NCBI RefSeq assembly: GCF_037392515.1 | Contig: NC_090282.1 | Coordinates: 31,919,054-31,983,053 of the forward strand | Length of the DNA: 64,000 nucleotides | Reading direction: 5' to 3' | Origin: Haliotis asinina | Taxonomy: Eukaryota > Mollusca > Gastropoda > Lepetellida > Haliotidae | Part shown: piece by piece, positions 1-10,866 of the stretch | Layout of the letters: every line of letters begins with the position of its first letter | How positions within the stretch are numbered: position 1 is the first letter of the stretch | Translations under genes and position numbers: made by a program | The notes under the pieces: model-generated | Database searches by the model: none | Told to the model about the DNA's origin: nothing | Seen by the model: only the letters and a program-made list of their open reading frames with translations

Positions 1-431
1 GTTGGCAACGTACTTTCCACGCTTCAGTTCGGAAAATATTTTTCATGTCAAAATTTAATATCGCCACCATCAAAAGTATACACCTATTTCTTCACTGGGG
101 TTTGCTCTCACATTTCCAACCCCATCTTGAACAATTACTCACGTGAAGCGCAACCCGTGATAGATCAGACAGTTCTTTGCCTCCATTATTATTCCACATG
201 AAATACTTACAGTTACGTCCCCTGCTTCATTCGCCTGAAGTCTGAATACCACGAGTGGTGCTTAAAATGTTGAATAAAACATACTTCACGTGAGTAATTA
301 TTAAACATGGGGTAGGAAATGTGAGAGCACAACCAAGTGGGGAAATGGGGGTGTACCTTTGATGGTGGCGATGTTTAGTTTTTATATGAAAAATATTTTT
401 GGATCAGAGGTGAAGAAAGTAAGTTGACAAC
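1..431. repeat. Inverted-repeat element (MITE or foldback type)
   Basis: Positions 1-148 and 283-431 are imperfect reverse complements. Both arms contain TACTCACGTGAAG, CTCACATTTCC and ATCGCCACCATCAAA in matching order, separated by about 135 bp of spacer. No coding capacity is seen, so this is probably a non-autonomous DNA element. Its left end coincides with the window edge, so the true boundary and any target duplication cannot be seen. Confidence 0.65.
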
Positions 432-1290
432 CTTTGCTCGCTTCGCTCGCATATATGAAGACTTGTCATATTATCTATGCGCAACATCATTTGCGCTACG
501 GTGTGCCTGTGCGTAAATGAACGTTTTCTAGTAACGTTTGCTTTTATTGTCACCGTATAGCCTGTGGAATACATGTACCAATCCTAACTTCAGATGTGCC
601 TGAACTTTAAACATATATGAAGATATAATTTTCATAGCAAACTCAAATGGTTGTCAGAAAACAGACTGTTTTAAAATATGTTAAGTAGACATACAAAGAA
701 GATATTAAACACAAAGACGTCGTTTGTGATTACATTGTTTTCCAGAAAGAAACAAACAACTGCACTGGTCCCACATCAGCGCCTATGCATATCGAATTCT
801 CGGCCATTGTCAGAAGACTAGATGCTACATCACAGTGGAGTGGCCTCCACATGTACCCTTTGTTACAACGCATTAATTTACAAGACAGTGAATTGATTTC
901 CACTGACTCACGGTGTATTATATACCAAAGCAAAATTGGTGACGGAAATACCCTAGTTACAAAGAACTGTACCGATACACTCGCCAAAAAGAGAAACGAA
1001 AGGGCGGTTCCAGCACTTCATTTCTGTATGTTTCAGTATGACGATTCCTAGGTTCGAATCCCATTAATCATGTCGTGGTTTTGTAGTAAGCGCATACACA
1101 TCCCAAAGTGAGTTTGTAAAAGTTACATAAAAATAAAAGATTATGAAGATGCTAGGAAAGTGCATGCAGAGCAGTTTTCCACGTAATGCACGTGCCATGT
1201 GTCGGAAGCATGAGTGGAGACAACGACTATCCAAATCAAATTCATCATTTCATTACGTACGACGTACACGAAGATAAAAACAAATTCCAA
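432..1290. other. No gene seen
   Basis: AT-rich DNA with only short, overlapping open frames and no recognisable domain. A tRNA B-box-like string near 1052 (GGTTCGAATCC) has no convincing A box or cloverleaf around it. Confidence 0.5.
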
Positions 1291-1868
1291 AACTGAATAC
1301 TTCGAACCGAATGTCGCCATTTGGACGTTTGGAAGCAGGGGCGTACGAGTCTGCCGCTGCAAGAAAAAGACCACCACAGCACCATATCTTGGTTATGGAA
1401 TCCATTTACTCGCTTCACTAAGACCAAAGATCGTCCCATAGGTGGAACACCAAGAGTGACCACACCTGCCCTGTACCGGAGACACGACTACACCAACAAC
1501 GATGTGCCCAATGGTGCCACGGGGAATAGGCATTGGTGTTTCATCTGTGTCACCGAGTTGTTACAGCAACGGACACTGCATGACAAGTTCCTGGTTTTCG
1601 AAGAATTTCCGACCGAATCATTAGAAATCGTCTGAGAGAAGTGGTAATGTGAGCATATCGACCAAAATTTTGACATGTTTGGATACAATCTGGGGAACTC
1701 GACACAGCAATGAATCGCGTTTCCTTCAGTAAAGACGGGGTGAGAGACAACGTGTCTCTCGACATCGACACGAACGGTTTGCGCCGAACTGTGTTGGACA
1801 GGTGGACAGATTTTGTGGAGAACGTCATGGTGTTGGGAGCCATGTCCTACATGGGTAGATCAAAGCTA

Positions 1869-3113
1869 CGAGGGTTGGCTGAAAAGTTCTCAGCCTGAGT
1901 GGTTTTTCCCCACCAGGTAGAGACAGGTGTTTGCCACCAATGAGGACAATCATTTAGTGAATCATAGACACAAGAACTACAAACGTACTAATAGTTTTAT
2001 CTCAACTACAGCTCTTTTGGTAAACCTACCCTCTGAAATCATCAGAAATGGACAAAACTGAATACAGGGCAGTCATCAAGTACTTGCAAAAGAAAGGGAT
2101 GTCCCCAACACAGATACATGCTGACATGGTCTCCACTCTAGGGGATGATGCTCTTTCATTTTCCACAGTAGAGAAGTGGGCTGCAGAATTTAAGCGTGGC
2201 AGACAAAACCTTGATGATGACCCACGCTCAGGAAGGCCTTCAACAGCAACCACTCCAGAAAACATCAAGCGAGTGCTCGATATGTTGATGGATGATCGAC
2301 GATTGACTACTCGACATATTGCTAGTGTAGTGGGCATCTCTCATGAGAGGGTTGAGCATATTATCACCAACGAATTAGGAATGACTAAAGTTTCTGCAAG
2401 ATGGGTGCCAAAGCTCTTGACAGCAGAACAGAAACGTGTCAGGTTCCAGACGTCCCTTGACAATTTGCGTCGTTTTGAAGCAGATCCCGATGATTTTGTG
2501 GCACGATTTGTAACCATAGATGAGACCTGGATACATCACTTTCAACCAGAAACAAAACTACAGTCAAAACAGTGGAAGCATCCTGATTCACCAGCACCGA
2601 AGAAAGCCAAGTCTGTTTCTTCAGCTGGAAAGGTGATGGCATCAGTCTTTTGGGATTCCAGGGGTATTCTGCTCATTGATTATCGTGAAAAAGGTCAAAC
2701 TATCAACGGCAGATACTATGCTGATCTACTGAACCAGTTGCGAGAAGCAATCAAAGCCAAACGACGAGGGATGATCGCTAAAGGTGACCTCTTCCACCAA
2801 GACAATGCGCCTGTTCACAAATCGGTGGTGGCCATGTCAACAATCCGCGATTGTGGCATTGAACTCATTGACCATCCTCCTTATTCACCTGATTTGGCCC
2901 CTTCTGACTTCCACCTGTTCCCCAAAATGAAAAAGGAACTCGCCGGTCGCCATTTTGCAAGTAATCCTGACGTCATTTCCGCTTTGACTGATTTTTTTAG
3001 GGTAGCTGAAGAAGATTTCTTCCTGACCGGGATTCGGGCCTTGCAGCAAATTACAAACGTGGACTTTGTACCTTTTTTCACAGTGAGGCTTATACCTTTT
3101 CAGCCAACCCTCG
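1869..3113 (+). mobile_element. Mariner transposon, copy 1
   Basis: A 1245-bp element bounded by inverted repeats CGAGGGTTGGCTGAAAAG at the left and its complement at the right. It is flanked on both sides by the TA dinucleotide (1867-1868 and 3114-3115) that mariner elements duplicate on insertion. It holds one long transposase frame. Compared with the second copy at 31641-32942 it lacks about 50 bp near the transposase 3' end, including the normal stop codon. It lies inside the Tc1-like relic. Confidence 0.9.
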
Positions 3114-3175
3114 TAGTGGTGGATCAAGGCAATCTTTCAGTTATAGCAAGAAGTTACATCGACCAAATCCTCTGA
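2048..3175 (+). CDS. Mariner transposase ORF reading through into Tc1 relic
   Basis: This is a 375-codon frame from ATG at 2048. It shows the mariner N-terminal helix-turn-helix DNA-binding half, the WVPKLLTAEQKRVR linker, and the three catalytic aspartates in VTIDETW, FHQDNAP and YSPDLAPSDFHLF (DD34D spacing type). The family binds its terminal repeats and moves the element by cut and paste. The catalytic core is uninterrupted. After GIRALQQ a deletion removes the usual ALQHRWQKCV-like tail and stop. The frame then runs through the right terminal repeat and enters the surrounding Tc1 relic, ending with QGNLSVIARSYIDQIL in that relic's own frame. Activity is doubtful because the C-terminus is altered. 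Confidence 0.85.
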   Translation: MDKTEYRAVIKYLQKKGMSPTQIHADMVSTLGDDALSFSTVEKWAAEFKRGRQNLDDDPRSGRPSTATTPENIKRVLDMLMDDRRLTTRHIASVVGISHERVEHIITNELGMTKVSARWVPKLLTAEQKRVRFQTSLDNLRRFEADPDDFVARFVTIDETWIHHFQPETKLQSKQWKHPDSPAPKKAKSVSSAGKVMASVFWDSRGILLIDYREKGQTINGRYYADLLNQLREAIKAKRRGMIAKGDLFHQDNAPVHKSVVAMSTIRDCGIELIDHPPYSPDLAPSDFHLFPKMKKELAGRHFASNPDVISALTDFFRVAEEDFFLTGIRALQQITNVDFVPFFTVRLIPFQPTLVVVDQGNLSVIARSYIDQIL

Positions 3176-3455
3176 CGTCACGTCCTCCCACTGTGCCAAC
3201 TCGACAACGCTCGAGTCCACACATCTTGTCTAACAGGTACCTAACTTGCCAGTGCAAACACAATTGTCCTTCCATGGTCTTCCAAATCGCCTGATCTGAA
3301 CCTGATCGTGTTCTTGATCGACGCGAGCGAGAACGTCACCATTGCACAATTGCAGGAGGAATGGCGAAGAATTCCCAAAGAATAAATTCGACGACTTGTG
3401 AAATCCCTGCCGAACAGTGACGGCAGCAAGGGATGGTGTCACCAGGTACTGACCT

Positions 3456-3944
3456 GAAGAACCCCTTGTGTCCACACATACACGTACAGTGAGTGAACTG
3501 AATTAGTGATGACAAAGACAACAATACAAATGTCCATCCGTGTGTCGAATTTCCTACATCTGTGTTCAAGCCTAAATCGACTTATCGTACTCGTTTAAGT
3601 TTAAGATATTGTTTTTCGGTCTGTGCGTGTCATTTTGAAAATAGTTTACAGCCGAATTCCAGCTAAAGCAATATATTTGAGTCTGGTACATGGGTCTCCT
3701 AAGCACTGACATTTATTCTCTACAGTTCCTTCTAACAAAACTTCTACAATGACGCGACAATATGCTTACTTACAACTATTTTGAATTCTATATACAATAC
3801 ACAAGAAACCAAAGTGCTTAAACTTAAGTCAGACTGTTACAAACAGGAAATATATGAATTTGGGTTTTTTTAAGTAAAATCACGTCTAAATATAATCTCT
3901 CCGATAAATAAGGGAAGTAGATTTGTAAGATAATAAATACCTAC
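3456..3944. other. No gene seen
   Basis: AT-rich sequence between the Tc1 relic and a possible exon. No motif was recognised. Confidence 0.5.
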
Positions 3945-4029
3945 CTTTGGCTAGTGGTATTTGTACCAAACCTATCAGTGTTACCAGATAACCCACCACG
4001 GTGAGAGCTATCACCTGCTGAGAAGCCAT
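3945..4029 (-). CDS. Possible first coding exon, hydrophobic N-terminus
   Basis: On the minus strand an AG acceptor (GTTTCAG) lies just before an ATG at 4029. The frame gives 28 codons beginning MASQQVIALTVVGYLVTLIG and ends with one base before a good donor, GTAGGT. The peptide is a hydrophobic helix that could be a signal peptide or first membrane segment. Downstream exons would lie at lower coordinates, but transposons fill 1.3-3.5 kb and I could not find a phase-compatible partner, so the gene may continue beyond the window start. Without a second exon this is only a candidate. Confidence 0.3.
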
Positions 4030-6385
4030 GCCTGAAACTGTTCTCATCCAGACAAACAGCATCCAGTTAACTTTGTTTCCGTCTCTCGCGATCAATGTGT
4101 GTGGTATATGAATTATTGACGGATGCGTCAGCCAGTCCTTCAAGTACCCGACCACGGAGGTAAATCATGGAGGCCCCTGTGGTACGGTGTTCCGATTGTG
4201 TGTGTTACATTCACAGGCCGCATGTCTGTACAATGGAGAAAACACATGGGTATTAATTACTCACCACCTGTAAACAAGGCCAAGGTGTACATTTTGCTCT
4301 TAAAAGTGATAACATCCCACCAAATACTAGTACGTGCTTCGCACAATTCAAAAGCTGTCAATTTGTCCCGTGTCACGTGCTGCGAAGGTTCCAAGCACAT
4401 TGGTTCATAAATTTCATAACGGTTGTGCGTCTAATGCAGTTTTCTGAATTCATTTATAACACGACGGTTCCAAAAGTTGTAGGAATTTGATGTGTGAAAT
4501 GACGCAATAAGTCCACAAGGAATGACAAACGATCCGTGTGTTGCGAATTCGACGCTTGATTGTTAAGATAAGGGTAAGACTTGCTGGTGTTATAGTGCAA
4601 AGGCTGAATGCACCACTTACTGGTGTGGTCACCAGCTGTGGCTCACAAAGGAGAAGTGGGTGACAATCAAATTGGCGACGTAGTCATTAGAGGGGAATAT
4701 TGATGGGGCAACATACTATTGCAATTGCAACATACTATTGCAAAGACAGGGGCAGATAACTAAATCAAAGCGAACGAATCTGGTACTTCCTGTACTTTTG
4801 GCAAATATCAACGGAATCGATAGTCACGCATACTATGATGCATCGATAGTTGTTGTATTTTTCTTTTCTGCCATCGATTATTTATTGTCGGAGTCTGAAC
4901 AATTGCAATCAATTGATAGTTCGATGCATAGTATAGAGTATTAATAAGTTAAGCCAGGAAACATAACGAACCCAGTCATAGACTCAGACTAACTTGTACA
5001 ACGTATCAATGTACTAAGTGGTTATCGCTGTGCACAACCAGCGTTAGGTACTGAGCGGAACATAAGAAGGGCTCATGCAGTTGGATATCCTGAGTGGGTG
5101 AATATGATTTATCGCTTCATTGAACAACATTCAGTTATGTGACAGCGTGTTAGCATCTTGTGTGAGGAAAGCTCGCAGCAATGCAGATGTCAGACTGTTC
5201 TGAAACCAATGAAAACGTTAATGGTGCTGATAAACCTTGTAAGGGCGTCCGTGTTTAATTTTTTGTTTCTCATCGCCTGACTGTTCCCAGATTTCAGAAA
5301 GAGGGGAAGATGCTATTCAGTATTCAAATATGGATGTATAGTCACCAAATATATTGGGAATGACGGTAAAGACAGTATACTTTGGCCTTTGGAATTCTAA
5401 CAATCCGAGAGGTTGGTAGAGCAGAGCTTCCATCGGTTCTGATGATGTGAACGGCCATGTAGTTATCAACTGAACTTTAGATAAATCATGAAACGTATGC
5501 AATTTGCGTGAAGTCCTCATCATAGAATTGTGCAGAATTGGTTCACATTCGTTGAAAATTGCCTGACATAAATTTTGTTGTAAGGCGGGCCTGTCATACT
5601 TCCCTTTTACATAGTTTTATCTATCCTTACGTAAATAATCCTCAATATATATGTAGTTCGGTGAAAACAAATCTAATAAATCCACCTTTGGGATTAAAAT
5701 AGCCACGAAACGCCACAAGAATAGGGATGTAAAGCTACAATCTATTATGAATGTGGCTTTGTACTATTTGTATGTGCTCCATATCGATCGATAATGATGA
5801 TGTGGCTTGAAATCACTTGCAGGAACTGTGCATGATGAACACCAGGTGTCCCTCAGGATAATATAGAAATCATTTCATCTTAAGGCTTGTGTATTTGGAC
5901 GACTCGGCATTGCATGATGCACACCAGTTACTGGCCACGGAAATGTTCATAAACAACAGGGCAAGCTGTTGCCTTATTCTGAGTTAACATAAAATAATAG
6001 GAATTATCGTTATAAATATAATTGTCATTTTATCGTAATTTTACTCTCATTACACGTATCATTGCAAAGATTCTGTGACAAACCACAAAGACTCTGAGAG
6101 AAATCATAAAGTTTCTGTCGCAAAAATCACAAAGACATATTTGCACATGAAAATCGCACACTCCTAGCCTTACCGGGTCGTACATTTTACTGGAATCGAA
6201 TCATAAATCGAGACAGGGAGTAAGGATGCAATTAGTTGATTAAATTTAGTATTATTGGTTTTCTGAAACTGTTGCAAACGAGTGTCTAGTTTCGGCTTCG
6301 TGGTTTCAAAGTTAAACTAGCTTCTAGTTCTATAAACGAGAGGATGGTTTCACCATCCGGTGTCAAATTCTGTGGTACCTCTCAC
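4030..6385. other. No gene seen
   Basis: Non-coding AT-rich DNA. Around 4811-4935 several ATCGATAG and GATGCAT words recur in both orientations, which may be a decayed small inverted-repeat element. Nothing else is recognisable. Confidence 0.45.
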
Positions 6386-6600
6386 AGCACTATGCACATT
6401 GTCAATCTGGTTAGTGTTTCAGATTCAACAGTTTCAAACATGTTCCATGATGCAACCGAAAAACCAGTTTTTTGTATGGCTTTTAGGTGATTATGCCCTT
6501 AAAGTCATGAAGGACTAAAAGGTGTTATTGAATGTATTGATGGAAGTCATATAGCTATATCATGTCCTACATATGATCAGGGAGCCTATATAGAGGGGCA
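6386..6600 (+). mobile_element. PIF/Harbinger transposase relic
   Basis: Translation gives SDSTVSNMFHDATE, resembling the helix-turn-helix of Harbinger transposases. After two stops and a frame change come GVIECIDGSHIAISCP and YDQG. The G-V-I-x-C-I-D-G-x-H-I-x-I core is the family hallmark around the first catalytic aspartate. Only about 215 bp is recognisable, so this is a short dead fragment. No ends are visible. Confidence 0.6.
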
Positions 6601-6924
6601 GAAGAAACTCCTCGAAAAGCCGCTGAACGTATGTCTCGGGTCGTTACGTAACCAGTGTAGCCAATATGGTGGCAGCGTAGTATTTAAGATTGAGCCCGGT
6701 TTATTTTCAACAGCTGATTAAGTTCGCTGAGTGTTGTAACAACTGAAATCCAACATGTAGAAGATAGGTTAACTATTTTGTCTCATCAGTTTAAGTCGAA
6801 TAATTGGTATTAGTGTCCGTATTAGGAGAGCAGATTTCTAGTAAAGTTTCAAGTCGGTATGCTATAGCTCACTGGCTTCTATTCTCGATCTACCGCGAAG
6901 ACAGACTAAACTGTGTCGATAAAA

Positions 6925-7300
6925 ACCTCTTTCACACATTCGTTTAATTTTTAGAAGGAGAACATACCTTTAGTTGAAAGGTATTTGCAAGTAATAGTGA
7001 TAGTTTCATAATCTAAAAAAGAATGTTAGGGTATATTTGTGGTGTGTGAAAAATGTGACATATCGCCGATCTGCTCTGATCCGCCATTGAAATATTATAC
7101 GCCGTTGTTTGAGTGTTTCTAGTTATTACTTCAAAAACATCTTTCACATGCACCTTTAATTCTTATGAGGGGAATATACTGTCTGGTGAAATGTGTTTGC
7201 TAGTAATAATTTCCATGATCTAAAACAAAATGTTAGGGTGTATTTGAGGTGTGAGAAAAATATGACATATCGCTGATCTGATTCGCCATTGATGCTTGAG
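6925..7300. repeat. Degenerate tandem duplication, period about 205 bp
   Basis: Two successive segments share the same order of words: ATGTTAGGGT, then a GTATTTG/ATATTTG stretch, then GACATATCGC and GATCTG, followed by CGCCATTGA. The copies are clearly diverged. No coding frame is shared. Confidence 0.55.
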
Positions 7301-8278
7301 GGTTATAGTTCCATAACTTCTTTCTTTCTGGTTGATCTTATTTTTTGACAAACCTGGAAAGGTGTTTTAGAACGCTTTGTGGGAGTTTTACACTTTATTT
7401 GTGAGGGCAGTGTGACAGTGTCAGTTAACATTTTGTTAATGTCCATTCCATTCCCCACATGCAATAAGATATCTGAATGAATTATTAATGTAAACAAAAA
7501 TGTTTCAAAGTAGATTTTTTAAAAGGACAGCTTATGTCAACACGTGTTCTCGAGATACTTTTGCGTTCTTTAACATGTTTTGGGAGGGGAGGCCGCGGTG
7601 TATCATTTATTCTTTCATTCATTCACATATGTACTTCTTTCTTTTATTCTTTTTCTTTATTTCGTTCATACTTTCACATAATTCTTGCTCTTAATTCTTA
7701 CTATAATTCATTCATTCATTGTATACGTAAAAACATTCCGACTGATACAATAAACCGGCTGAAGTTCTGTTAAACCAGGGATAATCTACAACGTATATAC
7801 TCTATATTGTCTCCCTGGTTAAACACAACTGAAGCTGCACTGGGAACGAGCCAAGTCACTGTGTGCGTTGGAGCATGACGAGACATACGTTAATTAGTAC
7901 AAATGGTAAAGAAAGCAAGCGAGTGACCTATCCCTGTTGCAGAGTATCCCTGATATGATCTAGAAGACTACCTTAGGATTGCTCCATTCAGGATCTTACA
8001 TGCTGTGTTCCGCCAAGTTTGATGTGAGCGAACGTGAAAACGAAACGTGCCTCGGAGATGGTTTCGATGACTTATTATTCTACTGAACAATTACTACAGG
8101 CACATCCTTCACCAATGAACAAGCCAACGCGGTATTACAATAGACAACATCTTTATTACAAAAGGATATGAAACAAATACCGAGAAGGCACTGTCGGTTA
8201 CAAAAGGAGCGAGACAGTTGAACATGATCCACGTGTAGCTAAGCATCAGTGTGACTGAGATTTAAACCTTTATAGTTG
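7301..8278. other. No gene seen
   Basis: AT-rich DNA with T-rich runs near 7600-7720 and no recognisable domain or repeat. Confidence 0.45.
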
Positions 8279-8565
8279 GCATGTGGTCGTGTCTGATGTT
8301 GTGGCATGTGTCTGATGATGTGGCATGTGTCTGATGATGTGGCATGTGGTCGTGTCTGATGTTGTGGCATGTGGTCGTGTCTGATGTTGTGGCATGTGGT
8401 CGTGTTTGATGTTGTGGCATGTGGTCGTGTCTGATGTTGTGACATGTGGTAGTGTTTGATGTTGTGGCATGTCGTAGTGTTTGATGTTGTGGTATGTGGT
8501 CGTGTCTGATGTTGTGGCATGTGGTCTTGTCTGATATTGTGGCATGTGGTCGTGTCTGATGTTGT
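8279..8565. repeat. 25-bp minisatellite, about 12 units
   Basis: The unit GGCATGTGGTCGTGTCTGAT plus GTTGT repeats with a 25-bp period, with starts visible at 8341, 8366 and 8391. A few shortened units occur at the left side. Because 25 is not a multiple of three and the unit lacks minus-strand stops, all three minus frames stay open. That explains the His/Thr-rich open frames here, which are not genes. Confidence 0.9.
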
Positions 8566-9663
8566 TTGAGGACTAGGATTCTTTTACTGACAGAAAAACT
8601 AGAAGATAAAACTATGAGCCACAATAGTTTTTTTTCAACTTCACCCTGCTATAATGCGATAGTCTTTGTCATCTTAAACTTGGATACTCATAGGTAAGAA
8701 TTTTATGGACGTCAACTTCTTTAATGTGATGGACACGACGTTTCGAGCTATAGTCTTCCTCCCTCATCCGATGAAGGAGTAAACATATACCTCGTGTCCA
8801 TCACAGTAAAGAAGCTGATATCCATAAACGGCTTGCCTTTACATCTATCACTTCTAAATGGTAGTCAAAGACTCTTGGATACTTTTGACTTTCTAAACGT
8901 TTCCATGGAAATTTGTTTTTATCCAGGAACCTAATTTTGCCTTATCTTGCCAAAACATATTATTGGAAAAGTTCCAATACAATCTCAACTGATCAACCAC
9001 TACAATGGTTGTCCATGAAATGGAATCAACTCTTCCCGGAGCTGAGCCATTATTTGACAGTATGAGACACCAGTTTCATGTAATAATGCTTGTATGACAT
9101 AAAGGTTGTGTATCGTGTATTAGGAATAATTAGTGAAACGACTAAAGCATACGTTATGCACATTGAGTTAGACTTGAAAACGATATATTAAAATGGTCAT
9201 ACAACACAACAGTATCACTGCAAAACGATAACAACCATGTCATAACAGGAGGACAACGTGCACAGCAACGCTGTTGCAACACGGATCTGACCACAGCCAC
9301 GAAGTTATTCCGCTAGCTTGAAGCCAGCCGAGTGAGTCATTCGTTACATCATTCGGAATAACCATGTTGCACGGTGGTGCTCAAAATCCGATTGCTTGTT
9401 TTCATGATATATAAAACATTAAAAAAGGTATACAATCTTCACCAAGGATGTTTCACAAACACGTTTGCAAGTCTCAATAAAGGTCCACATGGACAAGTTA
9501 ACATTGCTTATTTGTGAGATTTAACGCACGAGGGAACAAAACCGTAAAACAAGAAGCGCCATCATATTCATTATCTTGAGCCGTTCATCATGATCATAAT
9601 TATTTACACCTTACAGCTTACGTAAAAGTTACTGGATTTTCTGGATCGGGTCGTTTCTACTTG
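8566..9663. other. No gene seen
   Basis: Non-coding AT-rich DNA. No repeat or domain was recognised. Confidence 0.45.
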
Positions 9664-9960
9664 TCACTTTTGTCTTGGACAACCGTGTAAGTTAGTATAT
9701 ATCTGTTGGCTCTCTTGACAACACGGACGACATGAAGATGTAAGTGGCGTTATAATCAGCGGTGGTACAACATCCATTCCATTGTTGTCAAACATTATAC
9801 TTTGTTGGTTCACAATATTGTGGTGAGAGAGAGATTTACAGAAAGTGTTATAGACAGCCAGAGCTGCAGTTGAAGAAAAAGCTAATCTGCTGGCAACACT
9901 ATTGTTACAAATGACGTGCACGTCGAAGGGGTTGACGAAGGTTACATCAGGGGCCAGGCG
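9664..9960 (-). CDS. Possible terminal exon of a cysteine-containing protein
   Basis: A CTAG acceptor at 9961-9964 opens a 98-codon frame starting RLAPDVTFVNPFDVHVICNN and ending at a stop at 9664. It contains VYNTFCK, a CRPCC cluster and GCPRQK at the C-terminus, which suggests an extracellular disulfide-bonded domain. It lies on the same strand as, and downstream of, the stalk-protein exons at 12554-29835. It could be that gene's missing C-terminal domain, but its start phase (0) does not fit the last stalk exon (phase 1), so at least one exon would have to lie between. No family was recognised. Confidence 0.35.
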   Translation of the reverse strand, partial: RLAPDVTFVNPFDVHVICNNSVASRLAFSSTAALAVYNTFCKSLSHHNIVNQQSIMFDNNGMDVVPPLIITPLTSSCRPCCQESQQIYTNLHGCPRQK

Positions 9961-10114
9961 CTAGAATTTCAGTCCACTTGATTTTCAGTGAGGTGAGCTA
10001 CAAATTTGAGGAAAGGTAGAAGAAATGTTCGTGTGAGACTTTTAAACATTTTGTGAAACCAACATAGCACACATTGTTGTAATTCCAAATCTGATTTCCA
10101 AGCTAATAGCAAGC

Positions 10115-10866
10115 ATGTAGATGTGTTACAGTGAATGTCAAATCAGTAATTTTGTAAAGCACTTATACATGCCTGATTCACACGGTGGTTTCATAAAATT
10201 CCTGCAATTCCAGGGGATATAAGAGTTCCTCTACAGAACTGCAGATAAATGGACTGAGAAACTTGCATCGGTGAGATCTGCTGTCCAATCAGTGTATGTA
10301 TGTGATTAACAGGGCCGTCTGAAATGCGTATGTAGAGGCACCAAAAGATGTCACACACAAACGGGCAATTGTTAAAAGGCCCGGGTTACGTGTAATTCGA
10401 GATGTCACTCTTCCCTTTCACGTGCTGATAATCGAACACTTGTGCAACTTCTGATGGTGATAGATATTGATGTTGTCCCTTACATGTTGAATTATTTGAT
10501 ATTTTACAACATATTTATGCATATTTTACATACTTTGTAAATCTGTAAAGGGTTTTTTTCACGTCAGTGAAGAAAAATATACATTTCTTTTTGATTTTAG
10601 ACACATGTTTGTCAATACTTATTACAAATGCAATATTTACAAGCACTATTGTCAAAGCAAACACTGAGAGTCCGGTTGATTAAATTTGGGGAATATGCTA
10701 AAAAAGTTAGGATTTTGTGGGATTTTGTTAAATACCTAGGAATTCCAGTGATTTTGTGAAACTAACGAGTGAATCAGGATGCTTATAAAATCCCTGAAAT
10801 TTTTCGTGGTTCTACAAAATCAGTGATTTGACATATTCGCTGTAATATTCACTGTAACATATACAC
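10115..10866. mobile_element. Non-autonomous inverted-repeat element
   Basis: The left arm (about 10115-10217) and right arm (about 10738-10866) are reverse complements at moderate identity. Both contain TGTTACAGTGAA, GTCAAATCA, CCTGATTCAC and a TTTCA-AAAATTCC block in matching order. The 520-bp centre has no coding frame, so this is a MITE-like element of about 750 bp. Target duplications are not clear. Confidence 0.6.

Larger units (their letters stand above)
1295..3455 (+). mobile_element. Decayed Tc1-like transposon, split by a mariner
   Basis: Read across several frames, 1295-1868 gives Tc1-type N-terminal material: a helix-turn-helix region followed by DRPIGGTPRVTTPA, which resembles the family's DRPRSGRPRVTTP linker, then fragments of the first catalytic region. 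The C-terminal part follows the inserted mariner at 3116-3455: YIDQIL, then LDNARVHTS, LPWSSKSPDLN and EEWRRIPKE, in family order. Tc1-like transposases (DDE, DD34E) catalyse cut-and-paste transposition. Many stops and frame changes show a long-dead copy. Terminal inverted repeats were not found. The element is older than the mariner at 1869-3113 that splits it. Confidence 0.8.

Noticed and set aside
1031-1090. tRNA gene suggested by GGTTCGAATCC
   Set aside because: No A box at a proper distance and no cloverleaf pairing was found by eye.
8239-8624. Three overlapping His/Thr-rich minus frames
   Set aside because: Produced by a 25-bp minisatellite whose unit is open in all minus frames.
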